Of a stretch of 64,000 nt of DNA, positions 1 through 11,679 are shown piece by piece. A model generated the notes under the pieces. That model made no database searches. It was not told the origin of the DNA and worked only from the letters and a program-made list of their open reading frames with translations. The DNA is from Branchipolynoe longqiensis. Taxonomy: Eukaryota; Annelida; Polychaeta; Phyllodocida; Polynoidae. Made by a program: the position numbers and the translations under genes. The stretch is taken from assembly GCA_030323885.1 (NCBI GenBank), contig CM059187.1, positions 82,420,027 to 82,484,026 of the forward strand. The letters run 5' to 3'. Each line of letters begins with the position of its first letter. The stretch's first letter is position 1.

Positions 1-88
1 AGAACAGCACAACATCGGGACAAGTGGAGAACCATTGCATCCAACCCTCGACTAGAGGATGGAACTATTGATTGATTGATCTACTCTC
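1..88 (+). pseudogene. 3' end of an RTE-like non-LTR retrotransposon (ORF C-terminus and tail)
   Basis: Bases 1-75 translate in frame 1 to the last 24 codons of a reverse-transcriptase-type ORF, including the string DKWRTIASNPRLEDGTID, followed by TGA and a TTGATTGATT tail. The same C-terminus occurs at 48071-48479 and 63747-63973 on the minus strand, so this is one of three copies in the window. The piece is cut by the window edge, so whether the copy upstream is intact cannot be seen. The tail of short TTGA repeats is typical of RTE-like non-LTR elements. Confidence 0.8.
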
Positions 89-885
89 TACTACCACAGT
101 GATTAGTTATTTAGTACTCCGGCGCAACCGGTGAGTGGCTCCTGGGCACTCTGAAACCACATACATGGTCTTGAATGAGCGAGGTCGCTCATTCGGTGTC
201 ATTGCTGGACACGGCGGACTCAGGGTCGAAGCCCTCTCCCCCCTGCCATTTCTGTGGTGGGGAGGTGGGGGGGAGTGATGCGTGCCACACTCGCTCACCC
301 CTCCCCCACCGGTGGGGGGGGGGGGGGGGGGAAGCCATCTCCCCCCCCCCCTCCAGCCTATATAACAACTCCTGCCAACCATCATGGAAAGGGACTATCC
401 TGGTATCTTCCGGACCCACCGAAGCTGGTCAGTCTGCTCCAAATGCCCGCACTGACCACTTCCCACCTCCAATTTTACCCACCCACCCACACCTGCAGTT
501 GATTGTGCCCACAACAATCAACAAAACCGAAAACCAATCAAGCATTTAAAGTAAAAAATAAAGAATACCATCTAATGAGCAACTGACACCCGCGCAGTTG
601 ACAGATCACACCTACTTAAATGTCACATTTCTGATAATTTACCCTGTACTGTTATCTCATATGTTTATCATTAACTATTGCTATTCTACTTTAAGGTAAT
701 TGATTACTCGTTTGTTAAATCGTTCACATGACTCATATGCCCTCATCACATCTCATTTCCCCAATATATCGGGGCCTTCGCTCGTTCGCTTCCTGCCCGA
801 TGATACACAGTCAATGTACATGTCGTTGGGTGGGCAGCGCCCGAATAAAAGCCTTGATTAACCTGATTATATATATGCATATATT
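89..885. other. No gene seen; AT-rich spacer with a GC-rich block
   Basis: Short ORFs at 107-549 run through G/C homopolymers and look compositional. At 846 there is an AATAAAA followed by GCCTTGATTAACC, which could be the R/U5 part of an old LTR, but I cannot define its ends. Confidence 0.4.
296..352. repeat. G/C homopolymer palindrome
   Basis: CCCCTCCCCCACCGGTGGGG runs into a G tract of about 20, then a run of C. The centre ACCGGT is a perfect palindrome. The arms could form a hairpin or a G-quadruplex. Confidence 0.7.
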
Positions 886-887
886 TC

Positions 888-1040
888 CAGTAAAACCTGC
901 CTAGCTCACTCCCATATATCGATCGCTTTATTTGGGTCCCAACAATACCATTGTAACTATATTCTAACTCCCTAAACCGACCACCTCCCTACATGAACCA
1001 CTTATAGTCGGTCCCAAGGTCAGTCGATTTACAGAAGATC
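888..1040 (+). mobile_element. Short MITE, CAGTAAAACCTSCC-ended family, truncated
   Basis: Begins CAGTAAAACCTGCC and contains ATCGATCGCTTTATTTGGGT and a GGTCCCAAGGTC block. Full-length relatives with both inverted ends lie at 14058-14241 and 41052-41234. The right end here is eroded. Confidence 0.65.
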
Positions 1041-1070
1041 TACTGCATATGTATATGTATATATATGTAT

Positions 1071-1072
1071 GT

Positions 1073-1111
<39 letters not shown>
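1071..1111. repeat. (AT)n microsatellite
   Basis: Long TATATA run next to the MITE copy and the candidate LTR. Confidence 0.9.
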
Positions 1112-1116
<5 letters not shown>

Positions 1117-1126
1117 CTGTTGTAAC

Positions 1127-1817
1127 ATAGCAGTGAATATATGGAGACTGCTTCCTAGCAGGTAGTTTGCCTTTTATAGTGGTTACAGCACATGTTTGGA
1201 CTGTCCTACTCGTCCCATCTCTTCGTTAGGACTGGCCTACCCAGCAACTATATAAGGAGTGTAGTCACACACTCTCAGCACTCCCAGACATTGAGGCGTC
1301 AACATCTCCAAGTCAGTTAGCCCTGAAACCTGATCTGGCTAATTACAGCTTATGGGATGGATTCAACTTGCTGAGCTTCTACAGTATTGACCAATGGCCA
1401 TGAGGAGGATTGGTGACTGTGGTGTCTGCCTTTTCCCACATCACTGCTGCTTAGCCTGACATGTACATCCATCATCAACTGAGACTCTATACATGTATGG
1501 TTGGCAACAGCTCACAGACAATGGATCATCTATATCTATCAACTCCTCAAGGCAACTGAGACATAGAATAAGCACCAAGAGGACTGAGTGTATCTATCAT
1601 CCATATGGACTACACATACAGTTGTGAGTGTAATATCATACCATTGAGAATTTATATGTAACTGTACACTTTGTAATTGAGAATATATGTTATAAGTACA
1701 TATTTGTGTATCGTTAATTGTCTTCTTTACTAAGAATAGAAGATGTTCCAAATTCTCTTTTCTCCTCACTATATTAGCTAGTCTATAAGATTAGGCATTA
1801 GGTACTATACGTGACAG
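1127..1817 (+). mobile_element. Candidate solo LTR
   Basis: The segment starts TGTTGTAACATAG and ends TACGTGACA, so it has TG...CA type ends. A TATATAAGG box at about 1250 is followed after about 25 bases by a plausible start region (CTCAGCACTCCCAGACATT). There is no coding ORF. No clear target duplication is visible and no primer-binding site follows, so this rests on promoter-like layout and ends only. Alternative: unrelated unique sequence. Confidence 0.3.
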
Positions 1818-2075
1818 AGTGTACCCACAAATACACCGCTCCATGCAGCTCAGTCTCTCTCTCGTTTCCGGCACACACGTGAGAAGGGGCGAGACATCAA
1901 AGCTCGCCTATATTATGTAAAGGAACGGCCATCTTTAGCAGTTGCACCCAAGATGCCAGTACCCCCTGCTGTGTCAAGGTCACCGGCTGGGACCCAGGCA
2001 ATTTGTCGTCTGCTCCGGACAGCGAGTACCAATACATTGATCCAATAGCACACACCCTTCTCTCACTCTCTCTGT

Positions 2076-2120
2076 CTTCCCGTCCTGATATGACCTTAGC
2101 TGTTGCCCGGACGTAAACTC
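2076..2120 (+). mobile_element. SINE-A tail fragment
   Basis: GTCCTGATATGACCTTAGCT followed by GTTGCCCGGACGTAAA matches the conserved 3' end of the SINE-A copies defined at 11219-11552. Confidence 0.6.
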
Positions 2121-2162
2121 GAACCACTTCCCAATCTCTCTCTCCCTCTCCCAACCCCTTTC

Positions 2163-2488
2163 CCGGACGCGGTGACCAAATCAGTAGAGCTGAGTTCTCC
2201 CTTGTGGAAGGTCGGGAGTTCAATTCCCGGACGAGTCAAACCAATGACTTACTAAATTTGTTCTTGACACTTCCTAGCCAGGAGCTTAGCATTATTAGGA
2301 TAGGGCAAGAACTGGTTAGTTCACTGTCAGGATAATGTGACCAAGAGGGATATAACGTCATGGTGCTGGTGGACTGGTGTCCCAGTGGGGCAACACTGTA
2401 AAATTGCCATCAGTGTGCACTGTCACAAGTCGGTACCTGCCTGATATTACGCTAGATGTTGCCAGGACATAAAACTCCAACAATCAAC
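2163..2488 (+). mobile_element. tRNA-derived SINE (SINE-A)
   Basis: A tRNA-like head (box B like GGGAGTTCAATTCCCGG) is followed by GTCAAACCAATGACTT, a conserved 3' domain (GTCAGGATAATGTGAC, then CACAAGTCGGTACC) and the end TGCCAGGACATAAAACTCCA. It is near full length. Confidence 0.8.
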
Positions 2489-3009
2489 TCCCTTTACCAG
2501 TTGGATATATCTGCTTCCTCTCTCACTCGCTTTGTCCATCTGTATGTGTCTCTCTCCCTGCCTTCCTGTCGCTCTTTCTTTGTGTGGGTGTTGTCTTTGT
2601 CCCTGTGGTAGTTTGTCGATGTGAACACAGCATCTGAAACAAACAGCAACAACACAAAATCCTCCCCTTCACTCACCAGATATTTCCATCAAAAATGTAA
2701 TTTTTAATCCTTAAAATACACACCGACAAACATGATTACTATGTACCTTGTTTTCTAATGTGTTGTTATGACGCAACGCCACTGTATTTATAATAAATAT
2801 AAAGGAGGCCAGTGATGAGATGACGCAGTGAGTTGAGTGCCCACATCCCATCATGTCTACAGCTATTTGTGAAAATGTGCCGTGTTCACATGGTTGTAAC
2901 AAAGTGTAGGGTCGGTAGGGAATGGAACATCCAAATTTGAAAAATTATACATGTCTAATTTCAGGAAAAAAAACATCATTCACGAGAAAAAGTTAATAGA
3001 CTATTAGGC
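2489..3009. other. No gene seen
   Basis: CT-rich then AT-rich sequence with short ORFs only. I see no recognisable repeat or splice-bounded exon. Confidence 0.4.
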
Positions 3010-3520
3010 TGTAGTAGTCTACACTGACTTCTCAGCCAAGGAGCCACATAGACAGGTCGGGTTGGGTCGGTTGATGAAATCAGGGAGCCGATGTGGTGTA
3101 ATGGTTAGCACGCTGGCCTTGAATGCATGAGGCATGGGTTCAATTCCCGCTCTCGAGGCGCAATATTTCCCATTTTCACCACGCCCATGAAACTGGTTGC
3201 TGTGGCCAGGATCCTGTGCAAGCTACACACTGCACGGTCATTGAACCTACCCTGTGTATGTATGTGTAAGTGCATTGCATGTATGTATGTAATTGTAAGC
3301 ATTAAATGAGCATTTAAAAGACTTACAATTCCAAGGGAACAAGTGTAGTAGTCTGCATTGACCTCTCAGGTAAGGAGTCAGGCTGATAGGTAGGTGTGGG
3401 GAGGATGGTAACATCCTTCAGACTAGGTGGTGTAATGGTTAGCACGCTGGCCCGGAATGCATGAGATGTAGGTTCGATTCCCGCTATATGCGCAACATTT
3501 GACATTGTCATTACCCTCAC
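3010..3520 (+). mobile_element. Tandem dimer of a second tRNA-derived SINE (SINE-C)
   Basis: Units start with TGTAGTAGTCT at 3010 and 3343 (period 333). Each has a tRNA-like head GGTGTAATGGTTAGCACGCT and a box B (GGGTTCAATTCCC or AGGTTCGATTCCC). The first unit is complete, ending with CATGTATGTATGTAATTG, and the second is cut after the head. A second dimer with period 320 is at 46861-47360. Confidence 0.75.
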
Positions 3521-3604
3521 GACAAGCCATATTATGGAGTTCATTGACGTGTACTCACCTTCACAACTAGAATGCCACATGCAAAAGGTAGGCATGGCTA
3601 GGAT

Positions 3605-3700
3605 TATTGGTTTGTCTCGATCAGGACTCGAACCCACGACCTCCCACACGAGAAGCCAGTCAGCGCTCTTACCGATCCGGCCATCCAATCTGGTCCCGAA
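3605..3700 (-). mobile_element. tRNA-like SINE head fragment
   Basis: The minus strand reads a tRNA-like body: GGATGGCCGGATCGGTAAGA, then GTGGGTTCGAGTCCTG, the same layout as SINE-A heads. It lacks the SINE 3' domain. Confidence 0.5.
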
Positions 3701-3812
3701 ATAAGACTCACTTATCGGTTGCATCGGCCACCTGGTGCCGATTTACACGGAATATATAAATAGCATCATTCCAGTCGGCCCCATTATATGTGGATGCAGA
3801 CTAAAGGGCGCA

Positions 3813-3992
3813 TTCCATATACGCGTAATGCGTAATGCGAATGCGAATGCGAATGCGACAAAAAATCGAAATGCCTTGAAACCTATGAGGTACATTCCAT
3901 ACACGCGTAATGCGTAATGCGAATGCGAATGCGTCAGAAATTCATTATCCCGATCGCTCCATGTAGCGATCGGTGCGTAATGCGTAATGCGT
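3813..3992. repeat. GCGTAAT / GCGAAT short tandem repeats
   Basis: Runs of GCGTAATGCGTAATGCG and GCGAATGCGAATGCG, each preceded by ATACGCGTAATG. The same cassette (CCATATACGCGTAATGCG) recurs at 5466-5575, on the other side of the TG-rich array. Confidence 0.8.
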
Positions 3993-4166
3993 AAAGGTGG
4001 TGCGAATAGAAAAGCATCAGTCGCATTTGTCCATTGATATAAGGCTGGAGGAGGCGACTGATAATTACGGACAGCCGGGACAAGGTGGTGCGAACAGAAA
4101 AGCATCAGTCGCATTTGTCCATTGATATAAGGCTGGAGGAGGCGACTGATAATTACGGACAGCCGG
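3993..4166. repeat. 89-bp tandem duplication with internal hairpin
   Basis: AAGGTGGTGCGAA starts at 3993 and again at 4082, and the two units are nearly identical. Each contains CAGTCGC and, about 40 bases later, GCGACTG, an inverted pair. Confidence 0.85.
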
Positions 4167-4277
4167 TGCAAACATGTAGGTTTATGCGGCGGACCTGTGA
4201 GGAAGCAGTCTTCATATTTGGGACGGTCCTAACATCCCTCTAAGCAAGCTAAACTGAGCCATGTTTGGACCGTCCCA

Positions 4278-5465
4278 TTCTGTGTGTGTGTTTCTCTGTG
4301 TGTGTCTCTGTGTGTGTATCTGTGTCTGTGTGTGTGTCTCTGTGTCTGTGTGTGTCTGTGTGTGTGTCTGTGTGTGTATGTGTGTGTGTGTCTCTGTGTG
4401 TTGTGTCTGTGTATGTGTGACTATGTGTGTGTATCTGTGTCTGTGTGTGTCTCTGTGTGTGTCTCTGTGTGTGTATGTGTGTGTGTCTGTCTCTGTGTGT
4501 GTGTGTCTCTGTGTGTGTGTCTCTGTGTTGTGTCTATGTGTCTCTGTGTGTCTGTGTATCTGTGTCTTTGTGTCTCTGTTGCTGTGTGTGTGTCTGTGTC
4601 TGTGTATGTATCTCTGTGTCTCTGTGTGTGTCTCTGTGTTTCTGTGTGTGTGTCTGTGTGTGTGTCTCTGTGTGTGTCTCTGTGTATGTGTGTGTGTCTC
4701 TGTGTGTGTCTGTGTGTGTGTATGTGTGTGTGTCTCTGTGTTGTGTCTCTGTGTGTGTCTCTGTGTGTGTCTGTGTGTGTATCTGTGTCTCTGTGTGTGT
4801 CTCTGTGTCTGTGTGTGTCTGTGTGTGTCTGTGTGTGTCTCTATGTGTGTGTCTGTGTGTTGTGTCTCTGTGTCTGTGTGTGTGTCTCTGTGTGTGTATC
4901 TATGTATGTGTGTGTCTCTGTGTGTGTGTCTGTGTGTGTATATGTGTCTGTGTGTGTCTCTTTGTCAGAGACACACAGACACAGACACACACATAGAGAC
5001 ACACACAGAGACACAGAGTCACACACACAGAGACACAGACAGAGACACACACAGACACGGAGACACAGACACACACATATAGACTGTATCTGTGTCTCTG
5101 TATGTGTGTCTCTGTGTCTGTGTGTGTGTCTCTGTGTGTGTGTGTCTGTGTGTGTGTCTGTGTGTGTGTGTCTCTGTATTCTGTCTGTGTGTGTGTCTGT
5201 GTGAGTGTGTCTCTGTGTATGTCTCTGTGTGTGTCTCTGTGTGTGTCTGTGTGTGTCTGTGTGTGTCTGTGTGTTGTGTCTGTGTGTGTCTCTGTGTGTG
5301 TCTCTGTGTGTGTATATGTGTCTGTGTGTGTGTCTCTGTGTCTGTGTGTGTGTCTCTGTGTGTGTGTCTGTGTGTGTGTCTGTGTGTGTCTCTGTGTGTG
5401 TCTCTGTGTTGTGTCTCTGTGTGTGTCTCTGTGTGTGTCTCTGTGTGTGTATCTGTGTCTGTGTC
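4278..5465. repeat. 1.2-kb TG/TC-rich microsatellite array with strand flips
   Basis: Imperfect TGTGTGTCTC-type repeat. At about 4965 the strand flips to the complementary GAGACACACAGACACA phase and flips back at about 5083. Long VCVCV/THRDT ORFs are open in several frames on both strands, which marks them as compositional. Confidence 0.95.
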
Positions 5466-5575
5466 CATATACGCGTAATGCGTAATGCGTTATGCGTTAC
5501 GCATTATGCGTTATGCGAATGCCAGCATTCCATATACGCGTAATGCGTAATGCGTAATGCGTTATGCAGTGAAGT
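5466..5575. repeat. GCGTAAT / GCGTTAT repeats
   Basis: Two copies of CCATATACGCGTAATGCG with short heptamer runs, partly palindromic (GCGTTATGCGTTACGC). Same motif as 3813-3935. Confidence 0.8.
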
Positions 5576-5590
5576 ATATAAAAAGTATAT

Positions 5591-5935
5591 AAAAAGTGTG
5601 TGTGACTCTGTGTCTCTGTGTGTGTCTCTATGTGTGTGTCTGTGTCTCCGTGTCTCTGTGTGTGTCTCTGTGTGTGTCTCTGTGTGTGTGACTCTGTGTC
5701 TCTGTGCATGTCCCTATGTGTGTGTCTGTGTCTCCGTGTCTCTGTGCGTGTCCCTATGTGTGTGTCTGTGTCTCCGTGTCTCTGTGTGTGTCTGTGTGTG
5801 TGTGACTCTGTGTCTCTGTGTGTGTCTCTATGTGTGTGTCTGTGTCTCTGTGTCCCTGACAAAGAGACACACACAGACACATATACACACAGAGACACAC
5901 ACACAGACACACACAGAGACTCACACAGATCCATT
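5591..5935. repeat. Second TG/TC-rich array with flip
   Basis: Same words as 4278-5465. It flips to the ACAC strand at about 5857 through CCCTGACAAAGAGACACA, an approximate mirror of the CTTTGTCAGAGACACA flip at 4962. Confidence 0.9.
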
Positions 5936-7500
5936 TGGACGGTCAAATTTTAGCTTTAGGTGGGCATTTAATATATCTCCGCCAGATAATATATCTTCTT
6001 TCTCTACCATGTCAGTCTTATCATTGTTCTGTTTATCTGGGACCAACTGTTTATATATATACATATGTATATACATATGTATATAAATCTCAGACTTTAC
6101 TGATTTCCAGCTCCTAAAATCCTTTGCTTTACACACATAACGGTACCCCGTTCAGCCAAGATATATCCCATCATTCAAATACATACCTAGTCCATATTAA
6201 ATCTAAAATAAAAGCATAGCCCAATTACATAGTGGCCACTTTCCTGGCAGATATACACTGAATAGTTAAAATTGCATCATCAAATGAAATTGTAATATTG
6301 TCCTTAAAAGAAAGTGTTATGTAGATTTCGATGCTAATTATGCAACTTAAATACTGGAGGCTCAAAGAAGATGTGCCTAAATAATTCCCAATAGAACCAA
6401 TGAATTGAACAGACGGCAACATGCCCTAGTTAACACAGCAATGATATATTATTGCACTTGGCTTCAACTGGTGTGCACAGGCATTACATTGCATGCTTTC
6501 AGGTTCGACAATATACAGACTCAACCATTATATTCAAAGCTAATGTACACGGCTCAACTTTTATCTTTAAGAGCTGGGACAAAAACTATGTATATTTTAT
6601 TGTTTGTTTATTTAACGACCCCCCAGGCACACAAGTGGACATCGGCAATTGGGGGTCAACAATAATAAAAATATAATATGTATAGAAGCAGAATAATTGC
6701 TTGGAAATTAGGGCGAATTAACTCCTATATTTTGAGTATGACCTGGAATTATTCATGTTATATTGGTATATTATTATGTTATTGTGCTGACCCTGATTGA
6801 GTGCTGCAGGCCTGAGCACCCGTTGCTGCGGTCCTGTTGGTGCTGTGAAACACTGTACCCGCTGATATGAGCCGCCTCGTGGCTAGAGTCCAGCCCAACT
6901 CACCTCTTTTAAACCCAATGAATTATGTACCTTTGAGGATATTGGTAATTACTGCAACCTAAGCTGGCATTATTAATGGACGAATATAGCAACGGTTAGA
7001 TATGACGTTAGATACTACGTTAGATATGACACCATGGTGCTTGCTAGTGACACTGGTATATCAACCGGGAAGCACTATAAAACCACCAATGGCGCGCATT
7101 GGGACACATCAGCACCTATCACTATTCCCAGAATACACTCCTCTTTGCGGCGGTCTGTGATACTTCCAGGTCGTGGAACTCCCAGTCTAATAGCGAACGC
7201 GTGAAGCCTCGAAACTGCCACACGCGTATGCGCAGTTAGGTAGGCTGAGAGTTCCACAATGGCCTGAGTCGATACGTGTCTAAGCGACATTGTCCGAGCA
7301 GCCCTACCCCGTTCAAACTTCAGGCCAACCTGTAGCATTACAAAATCATGTCGAGCATGTTCACCATGTTTAAAATATGTAAGTGAATCACCATCAATCA
7401 ATCGGATGACTTTGCAATGCAAATTGGTTATGTAAGCAAACAAAACAACAAGAACAAGATTTTTCTTTTAATAAACAAAGCAAAAACAACACCACTGATC
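5936..7500. other. No gene supported
   Basis: AT-rich sequence. The longest ORF, at 7075-7443 on the minus strand (122 codons), has no domain I recognise and no supporting splice sites. Its flank at 7040-7090 has weak similarity to SINE-A (GACACCATGGTGC, AAGCACTATAAAA), so part of this stretch may be an old SINE. Confidence 0.35.
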
Positions 7501-7527
7501 TCCCATCCATAATTCTTTGCATGGTAG

Positions 7528-7870
7528 TTGCGGGGGTTTATGTCCTAGCAACATCTCAGTTCATAAACGTACGAATATCGGGAGTCTTCATAGTACGGCC
7601 TCACTGGGATACCATTCCAGCTGAACCACGACTTAATACCCTTCTCAGCCATATTGTCCATATTGACCAAACCAACCCTTACCCTGTCCTAGTGATACCG
7701 ACCTAATATCCTACTCAGTCACACAATCCTGATAGCGAGTATTCCAACAATAATGATACCGCACCCCAGGCTAGGTAGCGACAGGTATCAATTGTGCATA
7801 TCATTCTGTTGACCCGACCTGGGTTCGAACCCACCACCTCCCGCACGGGAAGCTACCTGTCTGGTAATTA
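7528..7870 (-). mobile_element. SINE-A, diverged, minus strand
   Basis: On the minus strand the tRNA-like head GGTGGGTTCGAACCCAGG is followed by TTGATACCTGTCGCTACCTA and, near the tail, TGTTGCTAGGACATAAAC. The middle (7620-7740) is rearranged or duplicated. Confidence 0.6.
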
Positions 7871-8000
7871 CCACTGATTACTTCATGCCGTCCAGTAACA
7901 ACAACATGGGTAAAGATGCCTCAATGGAACCCAAGAGGCTTTTATTCAAAGTGTTCACTGTTACCACGCTGTCAAAACTCATATGGGGATAGTTGAGACA

Positions 8001-8292
8001 GGCGATCTATGAGAATAACTTCCCCCTTTTTCACTGCACCGTTAAGTGGATCATTCACACGAGTATCTGTCCAGGCGATCTATAAGAATAACTTGCCCCT
8101 TTTTCACTGCATCATTAAGTGGATCATTCACACGAGTATCTGTACAGGCGATCTATAAGAATAACTTGCCCCTTTTTCACTGCATCATTAAGTGGATCAT
8201 TCACACGAGTATCTGTACAGGCGATCTATAAGAATAACTTGCCCCTTTTTCACTGCACCGTTAAGTGGATCATTCACACGAGTATCTGTACA
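8001..8292. repeat. 73-bp tandem repeat, 4 copies
   Basis: GGCGATCTAT recurs at 8001, 8074, 8147 and 8220 with exact 73-bp spacing. Copies contain CTTTTTCACTGCA and AGTGGATCATTCACACGAG. A 61-codon ORF here only reads the repeat. Confidence 0.95.
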
Positions 8293-8383
8293 TAGTCCGT
8301 GATTTGTGGCCCATTTAGTAACCAAACTCCAACCTGGTTACCTCTCCGCAGCCCTTACATGTGGATCTACATAAACTAGAGAC

Positions 8384-8728
8384 CAGACGGGATGGCCGAA
8401 TGAATTGAGCGTCCGTACCCCTTTTCGTAGATCGAGGGATTCGACCTGCGGGTTCGAATCCTGGTGGAGTCAAACCAATGAGTTAACACTTGATTTGTTT
8501 CACTTCCTAATTCTAGCCAGGCGTTCAGCATTATTAGGATAGGGCAAGGACTGGTTAGCTCACTGTCAGGATAATGTGACTGAGTGGGATATCACGTCAT
8601 TGTGCTAGCGTCCTGGTCTCCCAGTGGGGCAGCATTATAAAGTGACACAGATTGTGCACTGTCACAAGTCGGTACTTGTCCTGATATGACCATAGATGTT
8701 GCCTGGACATAAATCTCCAAAAACCAAC
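8384..8728 (+). mobile_element. SINE-A
   Basis: Head CAGACGGGATGGCCGAATGA, box B GCGGGTTCGAATCCTGG, the conserved GTCAGGATAATGTGACTGAG core and the end TTGCCTGGACATAAATCTCC. Confidence 0.8.
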
Positions 8729-8776
8729 CAGCTGACTCTCTCTCTCTCACTCTCTCTCTCTATATATATATATATG

Positions 8777-9025
8777 AGACTGTCTCAAAAGGTGCTAAGC
8801 AATATGGGACAACACTTTGTCCATAGTACCGATCAACACACTATCTACTTATGCATTTGCTCAGGATAAACTGATTTGCTTTTTACATGGTGTTTCATAA
8901 TCCCAATAGAATACATATTGATTTGAAGCAAATGTCCTTGTGTTTTCACTGCAACCGTTTCTGTGCCATTTTGTGTCAATCGTTACTACACAAAAATGAA
9001 GAGCTAGCACCTTTTGAAACAGGCT
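8777..9025. mobile_element. Short inverted-repeat MITE
   Basis: Left end AGACTGTCTCAAAAGGTGCT at 8777. The right end, reverse complemented from 9025, is AGCCTGTTTCAAAAGGTGCT. The arms match at about 18 of 20 positions around a 200-bp AT-rich middle. It lies in a TA-rich target, next to CT and TA microsatellites at 8738-8774. Confidence 0.65.
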
Positions 9026-9299
9026 AATATAATAGTTACAGACATAAATAAGGAACAAGAGGAACATAAATAGTGGGTACAAGTACGATTTCTGGCTAGA
9101 GGACATAGACCTCAAACCTAAAACAAAACCGATTCAGCAGTACCGAGAGTGAGGCTGCTGAGGCCTCGATGAGTAGGCGGCTCCACCTGGAGAGCTAAGG
9201 CTGTATCAGTAGATGCACTAATGGATAGAGGTAACCAGCCCATAGAATTAGTGGCTAAGGAGTAGACGGGATCTTCCGCTTTATTATACTTGTATAATG

Positions 9300-10675
9300 G
9301 CTAATACAGCACATGTGTATATATATATAAATATACATACACACCCAGACGTACACGTGCATATACACATGTATACATTTACCCAGATGCACATACACAT
9401 GCACACACATTTACACATTACACACCCGCACATAATACACCAGTACACACTCATACACTACACGCATACACACAACACCAGTATACATGATTTATGCACA
9501 CATGCACACCCCAATACATATCCATATTCACCTGGATACACACATATGTACCCATATACCCTTTCACAATCACACACACACACATGCATACCCATACACA
9601 CCTACACCCCCACTCACCTCTATACACGCCGCTTTCACCCACACGCACGCGCAGACCCATACCCATCCGCCGCCCGCCGCCCGCCGCCCGCCGCCGATGT
9701 GCTGACTCGCTCGGCCTATCGTGTAATCAATGACTTGGCTTACAGGATGGTAGGTAGGTCGGTAGGCAGGTAGGTAGGTAGGCAGGTCGGCAGGTAGGCA
9801 GATAGGCAGCTGGTAGTAGGCAGGAGGAAGAGCAGGCAGCGGAACGTCGACACACCTGAGTACACCCACCACACACCATCCACACATCCGCACACCCACA
9901 CACCTTCTACACACCCACACACCCACAAACCATCCAGGCACACGTGCCCACAAATCCTCCACTCACACGTACCCATACACCCTCCAGACAAACAATATGC
10001 ACATCACCCATCCGTACACCCACACAGAGACATACCCGCATACCCGCGCACCTACACATAAACACACCCGCACACCCACAAACCATCCACGTACACAGAG
10101 TCATACACCCTCCACACATATACCCTCCCACACACCCACACACCCATCATACCCTCGCACACCCATACATCCACCACAGCAACCGCAAACCCACATACCC
10201 CCCACACCCACCTCCACACACCCGCACACCCTTTAAACACCCGCAAGCACACCGACCACACACACGCGCACACCACATCACCCGCACTCCCACAAACCCA
10301 CCACACACGCGCACACCCACTCACCCATCACAGACCCGAACACCCACACACCCATCACACACCCACCATATCACCCACACACCCCACACCATCCAGACAC
10401 CCTCACACCAACACACCCACCACGCCACACTATGTTCCACACATCCTCGTACACCCACACACCCACCACACACCCACCATATCACCCACACACCCCACAC
10501 CATCCAGACACCCTCACACCAACACACCCACCACGCCACACTATGTTCAACACATCCTCCACCCCCACAATGACACGCACATATCATACACACCGACACC
10601 ATCACCACCCCTACACATGCACCCGCACACACCCCTTACACGCCAGCTCACACACCCCCACACCACACACACACA
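9300..10675. repeat. CA-rich microsatellite and minisatellite block
   Basis: CACACA/CACACCCA-type sequence. Sub-blocks are a (CCGCCCG)n run at 9668-9696, a GGTAGGTAGGCAGGTA run at 9748-9830, and a unit of about 100 bp (CACCCACCATATCACCC...) repeated twice at 10360-10560. The THTHP-type ORFs (for example 9944-10573) are compositional. Confidence 0.9.
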
Positions 10676-10787
10676 ACCAAGCCAATCAAGGAATTGTACG
10701 GTACTGTCGGACGACTAGTGCTCAGGTGCTGACACAATACATTATTACAATGAATACATCCATTTAGTTTGTTTAAAAAAAACATAT

Positions 10788-11205
10788 ACCCACACACACA
10801 GTCTACCTACCCACTTTGCAACCCACACACCTCCAAACCCACACACCTCCCAACCCATACACCGCCCAACCCACACACATCCCAATCCACTCACCTCCCA
10901 ATACACACCCCTTCCAAGCGCACACCTCCCGATACAAACCCTTTCGAAACGCACACATCCCAACCCACACACATCCCAACCCACACACCTCCCAACCCAC
11001 ACACATCCCAACACACACACATCGCAACCCACACACCGCCCAACCCACACACACCACACTCCACACACATCCCAACACACACACACCTTCCAAACACGCA
11101 CCTCCCAACCGACACACCGCCCAACGCACACACACTCCAACACACACACACCTTCCAAAACCACACATCTCCCAACACACCCACACCTCCCAACCTACTC
11201 ACCTC
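10788..11205. repeat. ACACACCTCCCAACCC minisatellite
   Basis: About 25 imperfect copies of a 14-17-base unit. Overlapping ORFs on both strands have no family resemblance. Confidence 0.9.
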
Positions 11206-11218
11206 TAGACCCAATAAC

Positions 11219-11552
11219 CAGACGGGATGGCCGAATGAGTTAGAGCGTCTGTCTCCCGTGCTGGTAGATCGTGGGGTCGTGGGTTCGAGTCCCGGTCGAG
11301 TCAAACCAATGACTTTAAAATTGATACTTGTTGCTTAGCCAGGCGCTCGGCATTATTAGGATAGGGCAAGGACTGGTGTGCTCAGTGTCAGGATAATGTG
11401 ACTGAGTGGGATACCAGGTCATGGTGCCAGCGGCCTGGTTTCCCAGTGGGACAGCACTATAAAGTCGCCATGATTGCGCACTGTCACAAGTCGGTACCCG
11501 TCCTGATATGACCTTAGATGTTGCTAGGACGTAAAACAACAACAACAACAAC
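11219..11552 (+). mobile_element. SINE-A, full-length reference copy
   Basis: The tRNA-like head begins CAGACGGGATGGCCGAATGA and includes box B GTGGGTTCGAGTCCCGG. The head has the long variable arm of a Leu/Ser-type tRNA. The body follows with GACTTTAAAATTGATACTTG, GCCAGGCGCTCGGCATTATT and GTCACAAGTCGGTACCCGTC, and the element ends AGGACGTAAAACAACAACAA. About 330 bp. Used here to recognise the other copies. Confidence 0.9.
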
Positions 11553-11679
11553 CCAATAACCATCTAATCCAGGCTGACCAGCCTGCCTCGAAATCTCGCC
11601 AGGTGGCACCTGCCGCTCCCTCCCTCCCTCTCCCCCCACCCCCTCCACCCTCCCGCCCCCTCCTCCACGACTCGCTGAG

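Noticed and set aside
4261..5543. Cys/Val-rich ORFs (up to 306 codons)
   Set aside because: They read a TG/TC microsatellite and are open in several frames on both strands.
7075..7443. 122-codon minus-strand ORF
   Set aside because: No recognisable domain, no splice sites, and the flank looks like an old SINE.
8046..8231. 61-codon ORF with repeated SFTRVSVQAIYKNN
   Set aside because: It simply reads the 73-bp tandem repeat.
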